Part shown: in pieces, positions 31,863 through 39,169 of the stretch
How the letters are laid out: each line of letters begins with the position of its first letter
How positions within the stretch are numbered: the stretch's first letter is position 1
Origin: Gammaproteobacteria bacterium
GTDB taxonomy: Bacteria; Pseudomonadota; Gammaproteobacteria; Pseudomonadales; Azotimanducaceae
Assembly (NCBI GenBank): GCA_028820495.1
Contig: JAPPIX010000302.1
Span: 1-40,429 of the forward strand
Direction of reading: 5' to 3'
Length of the DNA: 40,429 nt
Made by a program: the position numbers and the translations under genes
Notes under the pieces: generated by a model
What the model saw: the letters and a program-made list of their open reading frames with translations, nothing else
What the model was told of the DNA's origin: nothing
Database searches by the model: none

Positions 31863-32732
31863 GTGCGCCCGCTCGCTGCCGCACTTGCCCTGTTTCTCGC
31901 CCTAGCGGCCTGCGCCGCGCCTGAAGATGCGGCCGTGCCGGTCAGTGACACTTGGCGGGCGCCGCGGGGTCCGGATGGCGTTCATCCGGACTTGAACGGC
32001 ATCTGGCAGGCGCTCAATGAAGCCAACTACAACATCGAGTTGCACATGGCCCGCTCCTCTCTGCAGGAGCGCGAGGGGCCGCACGGGCCGCTGCCGGCGC
32101 CCAAAACGCTCTACCTAGGCGCGGTGGGGGCGGTGCCGCCGGGCATGGGCGTGGTTGAAGGCGGCAAGATTCCGTACAAGCCGGAGGCCTTGGCCAAGAA
32201 GCGGGAGAACCAGGCCAACTGGATCGACCGGGACCCAGAGGTGAAGTGCTACCTGCCGGGGGTGCCGCGGGCCACCTACATGCCGCAGCCCTTTCAGATT
32301 TTTCAAAACGCCGACTCCATCTTCATCGCCTACCAATATGCCGGCGCGGTGCGCGACATCTACATGGAGGATCCGGGGCCAGCGCCGATCGACTCCTGGA
32401 TGGGCTGGTCCCACGGCCGCTGGGAGGGCGACACCCTAGTGGTGGAAGTCACCGGCCAGTTGGATTCGACTTGGTTCGACCGGGCGGGCAACCACCACAG
32501 CGCCCAAATGAAAGTGACGGAGCGCTACACCCCGATGGGGCCGAACCATCTCCACTACGAGGCCACCATCGAGGATCCAGAGACCTTCACCGAGCCTTGG
32601 ACCCTGTCCATGCCCCTGTACCGGCGCATGGAGCCGGACGTCCGGCTGATGGAGTTTCGCTGCGTGGAGTTCGTGGAGGAGCTAATGTACGGCGAGTGGC
32701 GTCGCAATCCACTGCCTCGGTCGATTCCGTAG
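31863..32732 (+). CDS. Predicted lipoprotein of unknown function
   Basis: Protein of 289 aa with a lipoprotein signal peptide: hydrophobic residues 3-16 and the lipobox 'LAAC' with Cys17. The start is GTG 31863; the longer frame overlaps the GST gene. The mature domain has 'PDLNGIWQALNEANYNIE', 'CYLPGVPRATYMPQPFQIFQ', 'SWMGWSHGRWEGDTLVVEV' and 'HYEATIEDPETFTEPWTL' segments. These occur in a conserved, uncharacterised family of exported proteins, often encoded next to DUF6152 genes, as here (48 nt downstream). The aromatic-rich beta strands suggest a barrel or beta-sandwich. Function unknown. Confidence 0.8.
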   Translation: MRPLAAALALFLALAACAAPEDAAVPVSDTWRAPRGPDGVHPDLNGIWQALNEANYNIELHMARSSLQEREGPHGPLPAPKTLYLGAVGAVPPGMGVVEGGKIPYKPEALAKKRENQANWIDRDPEVKCYLPGVPRATYMPQPFQIFQNADSIFIAYQYAGAVRDIYMEDPGPAPIDSWMGWSHGRWEGDTLVVEVTGQLDSTWFDRAGNHHSAQMKVTERYTPMGPNHLHYEATIEDPETFTEPWTLSMPLYRRMEPDVRLMEFRCVEFVEELMYGEWRRNPLPRSIP

Positions 32733-32780
32733 TCGGCCAACCGGAACGGCAATACGATCGGCAATCAGGAGGTTCCAAAG

Positions 32781-33206
32781 ATGACGAAATCCCTCTATCG
32801 CCTGCTTTGCGCGGGCTTGGCTTGGGCCTTGGCATCGGGCGCCCAGGCGCACCACGCCTTCGGCGCTGAATTCGACCCGAACCGGCCCATGGTGCTGCGC
32901 GGCCCGGTGGTCAAGGTGGAGTGGGTGAATCCGCACGCTTGGATTCACATGGAGCACACCACCGAGACCGGGGAGAAGGAGGTCTGGATGGTGGAGGGCG
33001 GTACGCCCAACACCTTGCTGCGTCGCGGCCTGAACCGCAATTCGCTGCTGCCGGGCACGGAGATTGTCGTGGACGGCTACCAGAGCAAGGACCGCTCCAA
33101 GCGGGCCAATGGACGTGACGTCACGTTCACCGACGGACGCAAGATATTCATGGGCTCATCGGGCACCGGGGCGCCCCGCGACGGGCGCGATCCGACGGAG
33201 CGCTAA
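32781..33206 (+). CDS. Secreted DUF6152 protein
   Basis: Small protein of 141 aa with a signal peptide (1-23, 'LAWALASGAQA') followed at once by the diagnostic 'HHAFGAEFDPNRPMVLRGPV' start of mature DUF6152 proteins. Other family blocks are 'VEWVNPHAWIHM', 'TPNTLLRRGLNRNSLLPGT' and 'GYQSKDRSKRANGRDVTF' leading to 'DGRKIFMGSSGTG'. It resembles an OB-fold beta-barrel. Function is unknown. AGGAGG lies 9 nt before the ATG. It is very likely co-transcribed with the upstream lipoprotein gene, with which it recurs in other genomes as far as I recall. Confidence 0.85.
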   Translation: MTKSLYRLLCAGLAWALASGAQAHHAFGAEFDPNRPMVLRGPVVKVEWVNPHAWIHMEHTTETGEKEVWMVEGGTPNTLLRRGLNRNSLLPGTEIVVDGYQSKDRSKRANGRDVTFTDGRKIFMGSSGTGAPRDGRDPTER

Positions 33207-33236
33207 CGCGCAGGAAACGCCTTTCGAACCCACTAG

Positions 33237-35414
33237 CTACAGCAAATTGACGATGCGGCTGTACTTCAGAATGATCTCGCGGTGGGGCTCGCCGACGAAG
33301 TCCCGGTCGTCGAATTCGTTGTAAACGAGGTACAAGCCGGCATTGGCGGTTTGCAGCCAAGCGAAGCGCAGGTTGGTGGCTAGGGCGTTTTCGCGGTCAT
33401 CGTATTGAACGAGGGCCTGCAGCGACATGCGCGGGGTGAATGAGTAGGTGGCGCGTAGGCGGGCGACGTTGACGGTGAAGTTCCCGCCGGGTAGGTCGAA
33501 GTCGTTGTAGATCCACGAGAAATCGGTATTGAACTTCTCGCCGATGCGCCAACGCAGATTGTTGTCCAAGTTTATTCGGTCGCCTCCGAAGCGGCCTCCG
33601 ATCCTAGAGCGGATGGAAATGCTCAGCGGCGCCGCTTGATCGGTCCAGAAAACGAGCTGGGCCTCCTTGTGGTCGTAGCCGCCCGGCGGAACCACCACGC
33701 CATCATGGATTTCAAAGGCTTCGCGCACGCCCTCGCGGGTGAAGTTGATGCCGGTGTGAATCTCCAGGCCCGACTTCCATTCCCAGTGATTGTCGATGTG
33801 CAGGAACATCGACTCGTGGTAGTCGTCGCTGTAGCCCCAATGGCCGATGTAGGCGATGTGCGGGCGCAGTTCGTGCAGGCCCCAAAGGTCTTTCGGGCGG
33901 ATGCGCCGCAGTGTGCGCCCGCTCACCTTGCGGTAGGCCCGCCGGGCAAGGAAGCCCACTTCGGGATTGAAGTTAGTGGCCACCTCGGTGTACGAGACGG
34001 CGTTCGCCCAGTTTTGGGAGTTGTAGTCCGCGCCGAGCTTGAAGGCGTGGTCACTGCCGCTCAGATGCGGCGAGTCGGTCTTCGCGGCCCACCCGTTGAT
34101 GGAGGCCACATCGCCCAAGCCGAGACGTCCGTCGATGGCGTAGGTGCGATTGGAGCCGGCGCCGCCGATTTCATGCGCACCATCGCGGTTGACGAACATG
34201 ACGCCCAAGGAGGAACGGTTGGGCAGTTCCTGCTTGAGGCGCGCCACGGAGTAGTCGTTGCGCGGCGTCACCCCGGTGACGGCATCGGAACGCATGTGCA
34301 ACAGGCCCACCAGGGTGTTTGTGCCCACTTTGCCCGACAGGCGCAGGCCGCCTTCAATGGGAATCCGGCCACCGTCTTCGCTGATGCCAATGCGGCGGCT
34401 GAAGAACAGTTCCGCTTGGCCCGGGTCGCCGACTGTGAACAGGCCCGCGTTCTCAAGGAAAAACGGGCGCTTCTCGGCGAAGAAGAGGCTGAAGCGGTCG
34501 AGATTCACTTGAATTTCGTCCGCCTCCACTTGGGCAAAGTCCGTGTTGTAGGTGGCATCCAAGGTCAGGCTGGGGGTTAGCGAGTACTTGATGTCCACGC
34601 CGAGTTCGGTATCCGTTTTGGTGCCCTGGAGCGACGGTCCGCCCTTATGCCCCATAGCCAAGCCATAGGGCATGAACTGGAGGTTGCGTTGGGGCGGCAC
34701 CTCCAACCCGGTCACGGCGCCCGCCTGCGAAACCCTGAGCAGGTTGTGCTGGCGCGGCAAGGGCGCCCAAAAGGCCTGCTCGTAGTTGCGGCGGATGTTG
34801 CGCTGGAAGTTAATGCCCCAGGTCTGGACGGCGTCGCGGTCGTAACGCAGGGAGGTGAAGGGGATCAGAAACTCGGCGCTCCAGCCGTAGTCGCCAATCC
34901 GGCTGGCCACGGTCCAGCTCGTATCCCAGTTGAGGTTGAAGCCCCCGACGCCGCCGGCGCCAAAGCGGCGCCCAACGCCTTCCTGGGTGACTTGGCCATC
35001 GTATTCCACGCCAGCGGGGTTGGTGCCAAAAATGAAACCGTTCTGGCGGTCCTGAAAGGTGTCTAGGAGAAACTGAAAGCTGTCCGTTTCGTTCAGGTCG
35101 CTGTCGCGCCGGCTGTCGGCGACGATGATCCCGCTTGGCTCGCTGTCGTAGCAGACTGCGCCGATGTAGAGGGCGTCCTCAGTGAAGCCGACCCACACTT
35201 CGGTGCGCTGGCTGGCCGGGCGCCCTTCATAGGGCCGCGTTTGAGTGAAACCGGTGGCCGCGGGTAGGGATTGCCAGGCGGGGTCGCCGAGCACGTCGCC
35301 ATCAATGACGGGCGTCGCTTCAAGGGCCGATGCGGTGAGGGCCGGTGCCGCTGCGAAGCCGTTGGGGCATGCGCACAGCAGGCACAGGGTCAGCGTTGCG
35401 ACGCGCCGCTGCAT
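33237..35414 (-). CDS. DUF5916 outer-membrane protein with CBM9-like N-terminal domain
   Basis: Protein of about 725 aa with a signal peptide (1-22 from ATG 35414). Residues 30-210 form a carbohydrate-binding family 9-like domain ('PVIDGDVLGDPAWQSLPAATGF', 'EVWVGFTEDALYIGAVCYDSEP', cited as separate motifs, and 'ETDSFQFLLDTFQDRQNGFIF'). The remainder is DUF5916, a predicted beta-barrel with 'FAEKRPFFLENAGLF' near 320 and alternating strands to a terminal 'REIILKYSRIVNLL'. Function is unknown. The ATG overlaps the upstream DUF1801 stop by one base (TGATG), suggesting coupling. An in-frame start 19 codons upstream is possible but would bury the signal peptide. Confidence 0.85.
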   Translation of the reverse strand: MQRRVATLTLCLLCACPNGFAAAPALTASALEATPVIDGDVLGDPAWQSLPAATGFTQTRPYEGRPASQRTEVWVGFTEDALYIGAVCYDSEPSGIIVADSRRDSDLNETDSFQFLLDTFQDRQNGFIFGTNPAGVEYDGQVTQEGVGRRFGAGGVGGFNLNWDTSWTVASRIGDYGWSAEFLIPFTSLRYDRDAVQTWGINFQRNIRRNYEQAFWAPLPRQHNLLRVSQAGAVTGLEVPPQRNLQFMPYGLAMGHKGGPSLQGTKTDTELGVDIKYSLTPSLTLDATYNTDFAQVEADEIQVNLDRFSLFFAEKRPFFLENAGLFTVGDPGQAELFFSRRIGISEDGGRIPIEGGLRLSGKVGTNTLVGLLHMRSDAVTGVTPRNDYSVARLKQELPNRSSLGVMFVNRDGAHEIGGAGSNRTYAIDGRLGLGDVASINGWAAKTDSPHLSGSDHAFKLGADYNSQNWANAVSYTEVATNFNPEVGFLARRAYRKVSGRTLRRIRPKDLWGLHELRPHIAYIGHWGYSDDYHESMFLHIDNHWEWKSGLEIHTGINFTREGVREAFEIHDGVVVPPGGYDHKEAQLVFWTDQAAPLSISIRSRIGGRFGGDRINLDNNLRWRIGEKFNTDFSWIYNDFDLPGGNFTVNVARLRATYSFTPRMSLQALVQYDDRENALATNLRFAWLQTANAGLYLVYNEFDDRDFVGEPHREIILKYSRIVNLL

Positions 35415-35851
35415 CAGGCGGAATGGTACTTGGCGCGCATGGCGCCTACCGATTCGCGGATCAGTTGGCAAAGCACATCGTTGTCCACGTCATCCAGTTT
35501 GTTGATGTAGAGGCAGGATTTGCCGGTCTTGTGCTTGCCGAGCCGTTCCAGCAGTTCGGCGCTTCCCGCAAAGCCGGGCATGATGTACAGCACTAGGGAT
35601 TGCTTGCGTGGTGAGACGCCGATGAGCGGCATTTCGCCCTCCCGGCCGCTCTGGTAGGCGTAGCGGTAGCTGCCGAACCCAATGATGCTCGGCCCCCACA
35701 TCTTGGGCGCCTCACCCGTCTCGGCGGCCATGAATTCCATGACGGCGCGGCAATCGTGCTGCCGCACGGAGTTTTCCACGGCATCCAGGAACTGCCCTAC
35801 GCTGGCGCCGGTGGGAGCCGTCTTGTTCCCGGCTCGTCTTGCCTGTGTCAT
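35414..35851 (-). CDS. DUF1801 (YdhG-like) protein
   Basis: Protein of 145 aa of the DUF1801 family: 'SVGQFLDAVENSVRQHDCRAVMEFMA' region, 'MWGPSIIGFGSYRYAYQSGREGEMPLIGVSPRK' region with the G-Y-R-Y core, 'SLVLYIMPGF' and 'KHKTGKSCLYINKLDDVD' ending 'LCQLIRES'. The fold is known but its function is not. I chose ATG 35851; the 39 residues upstream in the longer frame are translation of the two-hairpin repeat and not protein-like. Its stop overlaps the DUF5916 start by one base. Confidence 0.83.
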   Translation of the reverse strand: MTQARRAGNKTAPTGASVGQFLDAVENSVRQHDCRAVMEFMAAETGEAPKMWGPSIIGFGSYRYAYQSGREGEMPLIGVSPRKQSLVLYIMPGFAGSAELLERLGKHKTGKSCLYINKLDDVDNDVLCQLIRESVGAMRAKYHSA

Positions 35852-35905
35852 TGCACGCTGTCCGAGTCTATGGGCATCTCTAGGTCCATCCCAATCAATG
35901 GGCGC

Positions 35906-35952
35906 GGAGCTTCGCGCTAGCGAAACTCCAACGAACCCGCGCAGCGGGTTCG
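35906..35952. repeat. Two-hairpin dispersed repeat, copy 2
   Basis: First palindrome GGAGCTTCGC-GCTA-GCGAAACTCC (35906-35929, one mismatch in a 10-bp stem). Two nt later comes CGAACCCGC-GCA-GCGGGTTCG (35932-35952, perfect 9-bp stem). The first matches the 5957-5980 palindrome in opposite orientation. The second shares the ACGAACC/GGTTCG core with both arms of the 10978-11172 element. Lacking a U-tract, it is not a standard terminator. Confidence 0.62.
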
Positions 35953-35954
35953 CC

Positions 35955-35982
35955 TTGACTTCCTCCAAAATGTTTCAATAAT
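35955..35982 (+). promoter_or_regulatory. Predicted sigma70 promoter upstream of the sphingolipid operon
   Basis: TTGACT (35955-35960) and AATAAT (35977-35982) are 16 nt apart, 5 of 6 matches each. It lies directly after the two-hairpin repeat and would give a leader of about 230 nt before the ligase gene. Confidence 0.5.
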
Positions 35983-36222
35983 GTGTTGTCTATGTTTCCA
36001 TAGACGTAACAAAGAAAGCAGATTGAAAGTAGGTGATTTTCTGGATTTGGTTTACAATTCAGCCTGCGTTCAGAATTCGCCACCGGGTGGAACGATGCGG
36101 TTGTGTGAAGGAATGAGGGTGAACTGAGGGGCAACGAAAATCAATAATTTGGGCTAGGCGGGGTAGATTGGCGTTGGCTGCACTCCTTTGTCACGGCCCA
36201 ATTCTACAAGATAAAACGAACA

Positions 36223-37980
36223 TTGGCATATGTAGGCGCAACCCCGACGGGAAGCGGAATTCCGTGTCCGGAGGGAGAATTCGAAGGGCTGGCTGAAGCG
36301 CTGGATTTCGCGGCGCAAGGGCGTACCGGCTACAACTTCTATGGCGGCTCCGGTGAGTTGGAGGCCGTCCTGCCCTATGCCGCGCTCCGTGAACAGGCTC
36401 TCGCCACCGCCCGCCGATTGGCCCACCTCGACCTGCCGCGTTACTCCCGGGTGGCCATCATCGCGGACACGAATCCGCTATTTCATCGTTTCTTCTTTGC
36501 TTGCCAGTATGCCGGATTGATTCCCGTGCCCATGCCCGCCGCCTTGCAGATGGGCGGCGGCGACGCCTATGTGGGCCAGATTCAACGCATGATGGAAAGC
36601 TGCGGGGCGGCCGCGGCCGTGGCGCCGGACAGCTTTCTAGACCTGTTGCAAACCGCCGCTGAGCCTTTGGGCTTGGCCTTTGTCGGCGGCGAGGCGGATT
36701 TCGACGCCTTGCCGGAATCCACCACGCGGCTGTCCCCTGTGCGCGACGATGAGCCCGCCTATCTCCAGTACACGTCCGGCAGCACCCGCTTTCCGCGGGG
36801 CGTGGAGATGTCACAACGCGCCGTGTTGTGCAATCTTCGCGAAATCTCGGAAGTCGGCACTGAGATTCGCGACGATGACCGGCTGGTGTCCTGGCTGCCG
36901 TTCTACCACGACATGGGCTTGGTGGGATGCGTCTTGGCACCCTTGATTCGCGCCCTGTCGGTCGATTACCTCAGCCCCCGCACCTTCGCTATGCGTCCGC
37001 GTCTGTGGCTGAAGCTGATTTCCGAGAATCGCGGCACGTTGTCATCGAGCCCGCCCTCCGGCTATGGCCTGTGCGCGACTCGGCTGCGGCTTTCCGACCG
37101 CGAGAAGTACGATCTCTCGTCTTGGCGCGTTGCTTGTGTTGGCGCGGAGCGCATCAATCCACGGCTGCTTGAGCGATTCAGTCAGGTATTGGGCCCCACC
37201 GGGTTCAACCCCAAGGCCTTTGTCGCCTGTTACGGCATGGCCGAATGTGGGCTGGCCATCAGCTTTGCGCCCTTGAACAACGGCCTTGATGTGGACGTGG
37301 TGGACAAGGAATCGATTAGCGCTTCCGGCTTGGCGAAGCCCGTCACCGGCGAAAGCGGCGCTCTGAAGCTGGCCGATTGCGGGGCCGTTATGCCGAGCTA
37401 CGAGTTCCGGATTTGCGATGATGAGGGCCGTGAAGTGGCGGAGCGCCACTGCGGACACATCTTTGTGCGTGGCCCGAGCGTCATGCGCGGCTACTTCAAC
37501 GACGCCGAGGCAACAGCTGAGGTGTTGGACGATTCAGGTTGGTTGGACACTGGCGACATTGGTTACCGCATCGGCCGTCATCTCGTCGTCACCGCCCGCA
37601 GCAAGGACGTCATTATCGTCAATGGCCGCAACATCTGGCCTCAGGATTTGGAGCAGTTGGCGGAAAGTTCCCCAGGTGTTCGCATTGGCACCACCACTGC
37701 CTTTGAAGCCACTCGGCCGAATGGCGACCCGTTGGTCGTCCTGGTGGTGGAGAGCAAGCGAGCCGAGCCCGACCTGCCGAGGCGCATTGAATCCTTGGTG
37801 CGCGAGCATTTCGGCGTCACTTGCTACGTTGAGATCGTGCCGCCGCGGACCCTGCCACGCACCTCCTCGGGCAAGCTCTCCCGGGTGACTGCGCGGGCCG
37901 GATTCCTTGACCGGACCCATTGGGATGAAGCCGGCAATCCAGCGCCTGCCATGGAGAGCGCCCGGCTCGCCAGTGGCTGA
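36223..37980 (+). CDS. Fatty acyl-AMP ligase / acyl-ACP synthetase of the sphingolipid operon
   Basis: Adenylate-forming enzyme of 585 aa. Core motifs are 'YLQYTSGSTRFPRGVEMSQ' (ATP loop, near 180), 'WLPFYHDMGLVG', 'TLSSSPPSGYGLCATR', 'ACYGMAECGLAISF', 'GWLDTGDIGYRIG' (A7) and the C-terminal 'TSSGKLSR' lysine loop. 'PFYHDMGLVG' and the extended middle region mark the fatty acyl-AMP ligase branch, which passes acyl-AMP to an acyl carrier protein. The ACP gene two places downstream is the obvious partner, so it likely loads fatty acid for serine palmitoyltransferase, like the acyl-ACP synthetase of the Caulobacter ceramide locus. TTG 36223 is the only ordinary start that keeps the N-terminus and has a weak ribosome-binding site. 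Confidence 0.87.
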   Translation: MAYVGATPTGSGIPCPEGEFEGLAEALDFAAQGRTGYNFYGGSGELEAVLPYAALREQALATARRLAHLDLPRYSRVAIIADTNPLFHRFFFACQYAGLIPVPMPAALQMGGGDAYVGQIQRMMESCGAAAAVAPDSFLDLLQTAAEPLGLAFVGGEADFDALPESTTRLSPVRDDEPAYLQYTSGSTRFPRGVEMSQRAVLCNLREISEVGTEIRDDDRLVSWLPFYHDMGLVGCVLAPLIRALSVDYLSPRTFAMRPRLWLKLISENRGTLSSSPPSGYGLCATRLRLSDREKYDLSSWRVACVGAERINPRLLERFSQVLGPTGFNPKAFVACYGMAECGLAISFAPLNNGLDVDVVDKESISASGLAKPVTGESGALKLADCGAVMPSYEFRICDDEGREVAERHCGHIFVRGPSVMRGYFNDAEATAEVLDDSGWLDTGDIGYRIGRHLVVTARSKDVIIVNGRNIWPQDLEQLAESSPGVRIGTTTAFEATRPNGDPLVVLVVESKRAEPDLPRRIESLVREHFGVTCYVEIVPPRTLPRTSSGKLSRVTARAGFLDRTHWDEAGNPAPAMESARLASG

Positions 37981-38915
37981 AGCTGAAGGCTCCATTCGTT
38001 CCCACTAAGCCAACCACTGTTGCCGTCACCGGTCTGACCGGCTTCATCGGCAGGCGTCTGGCGATCAAGCTCACTGACGCGTTCATCGAGACGCGGGCCA
38101 TCATCAGGCGGCCGGCCGCCGGGCTGGATGCGCGCATCTCGCCTTGGATGGCAGCCTTGGACGATGTGGATGCGTTGGCCGGTGCGCTGTCTGGAGTGGA
38201 CGCCGTTGTGCATCTCGCCGGCACGGTGCGCGGTGCGCGGCCCTGGGATTTTGCCGCCGCGAACAGTGAGGCGGTTACTCATTTGTGCGCTGCTGCCCTG
38301 TGCCAGGCCAAGCCGCCGGCCATGCTGCTGGTTTCGTCGCTGGCCGCCACCGAGCCGCAGCTTTCCGACTACGCGGCCAGCAAGCGAGCCGGCGAGCAGG
38401 CGCTGGCGGCACACCCGCAGATAGATTCAACCATCATTCGCCCGCCCGCCGTTTACGGCCCTGGGGATCGTGAAATGACGCCCCTGTTCCGCCTGATGCG
38501 GTGTGGCTGGATCTTGGTGCCCGGCAATCCCGCCCAAAAGTTGTCCTTTCTCTATGTCGATGACTTGGCTGACGCTATCCTCTGCTGGCTGAAGGCGCCG
38601 CGGCGCTTCCGGAGACGGCAGTTCAGCATCGACGATGGCGCCGAAGACGGCTACGATTGGCCCGCCATAGCGGCGGCGGCGGGTGCCCGCAAGACTCGGA
38701 TGCTGGTGATTCCCACGCCCTTGCTGCAAGGAGCGGCCAAGGCAAACGTCGGCTTGTCGCGTCTCTTGGGCCGTGCGCCGATGCTGACCCCGGGCAAGGT
38801 TCGAGAGCTTGGCCACGATCGTTGGGTGGGCGGTGGCGATGACTTCGCCGCCGCCACCGGTTGGCAGCCAAGGCATAATTTGGCCAGTGGACTTGAACTG
38901 ACATTTAACGGCTAA
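37977..38915 (+). CDS. cerR: NAD-dependent epimerase/reductase, CerR-like (CTG start)
   Basis: Extended short-chain dehydrogenase, 312 aa if begun at CTG 37977. Read this way it opens with 'TVAVTGLTGFIGRRLAIKL', the NAD(P)-binding Rossmann motif (T18-G-L-T-G-F-I-G25). Then follow 'VVHLAGTVRGA', 'LLVSSLAATEP' and the catalytic Y132-A-A-S-K136. The first ATG, at 38148, would remove the whole cofactor loop. There is no ATG, GTG or TTG in frame between the upstream stop (37926) and 38148, while CTG 37977 overlaps the ligase stop as CTGA. In Caulobacter a homologue in the same setting (CerR) reduces the keto group of the ceramide intermediate. A frameshift near the gene start is the alternative. 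Confidence 0.8.
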   Translation: MKLKAPFVPTKPTTVAVTGLTGFIGRRLAIKLTDAFIETRAIIRRPAAGLDARISPWMAALDDVDALAGALSGVDAVVHLAGTVRGARPWDFAAANSEAVTHLCAAALCQAKPPAMLLVSSLAATEPQLSDYAASKRAGEQALAAHPQIDSTIIRPPAVYGPGDREMTPLFRLMRCGWILVPGNPAQKLSFLYVDDLADAILCWLKAPRRFRRRQFSIDDGAEDGYDWPAIAAAAGARKTRMLVIPTPLLQGAAKANVGLSRLLGRAPMLTPGKVRELGHDRWVGGGDDFAAATGWQPRHNLASGLELTFNG

Positions 38916-38932
38916 GGGCCATAAGAAACGCG

Positions 38933-39169
38933 ATGGACAGCCCTCTTGAACTGGAATTGCGTGAGCTGCTTGGCGGCATAACGCCATTGCCCCCGGACTT
39001 CACATCGGATACGGACTTGCTGGATGCGCTAGCCCTTGAATCGGCGCAGATCATGGAGTTCGTCATGGAAGTGGAGGACCACTTCGATGTCATCATCGAC
39101 CAGCGGCAACTGGCCGAGGTGCGCAACATTGCCCAGTTGGCGGCTGTGGTCGGCAAGGCCGTCGCATGA
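38933..39169 (+). CDS. acpR: Acyl carrier protein for sphingolipid synthesis
   Basis: Acyl carrier protein of 78 aa. The phosphopantetheine attachment serine is S37 in 'ALALESAQIMEFVMEVED', which replaces the usual D-S-L with E-S-A, as in specialised ACPs. The acidic helix II, 'EFVMEVEDHFDVII' and 'LAEVRNIAQLAAVV' (helix IV) complete the four-helix fold. It starts 17 nt after the epimerase stop, and its stop overlaps the serine palmitoyltransferase start as ATGA. It is expected to carry the fatty acyl group from the acyl-AMP ligase to the SPT. Confidence 0.9.
   Translation: MDSPLELELRELLGGITPLPPDFTSDTDLLDALALESAQIMEFVMEVEDHFDVIIDQRQLAEVRNIAQLAAVVGKAVA

Larger units (their letters stand above)
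35852..36222. other. 371-bp non-coding divergent region
   Basis: This gap separates the DUF1801 gene (-) from the sphingolipid operon (+). It holds the two-hairpin repeat (35906-35952), a sigma70-like promoter (35955-35982), a small hairpin TCTATG-TTTC-CATAGA (35990-36005), and an AT-richer stretch up to 36222. A second promoter-like pair, TTGTCA (36188-36193) and GATAAA (36210-36215) with 16-nt spacing, would start transcription almost at the TTG of the ligase gene. Short frames here look non-coding. Confidence 0.5.

Noticed and set aside
35895-36134. 79-codon minus-strand frame in the gap before the sphingolipid operon
   Set aside because: Much of it is translation of the two-hairpin repeat; the similar peptide 'SFASAKL' seen also near 5.97 kb reflects the repeat, not a conserved protein.
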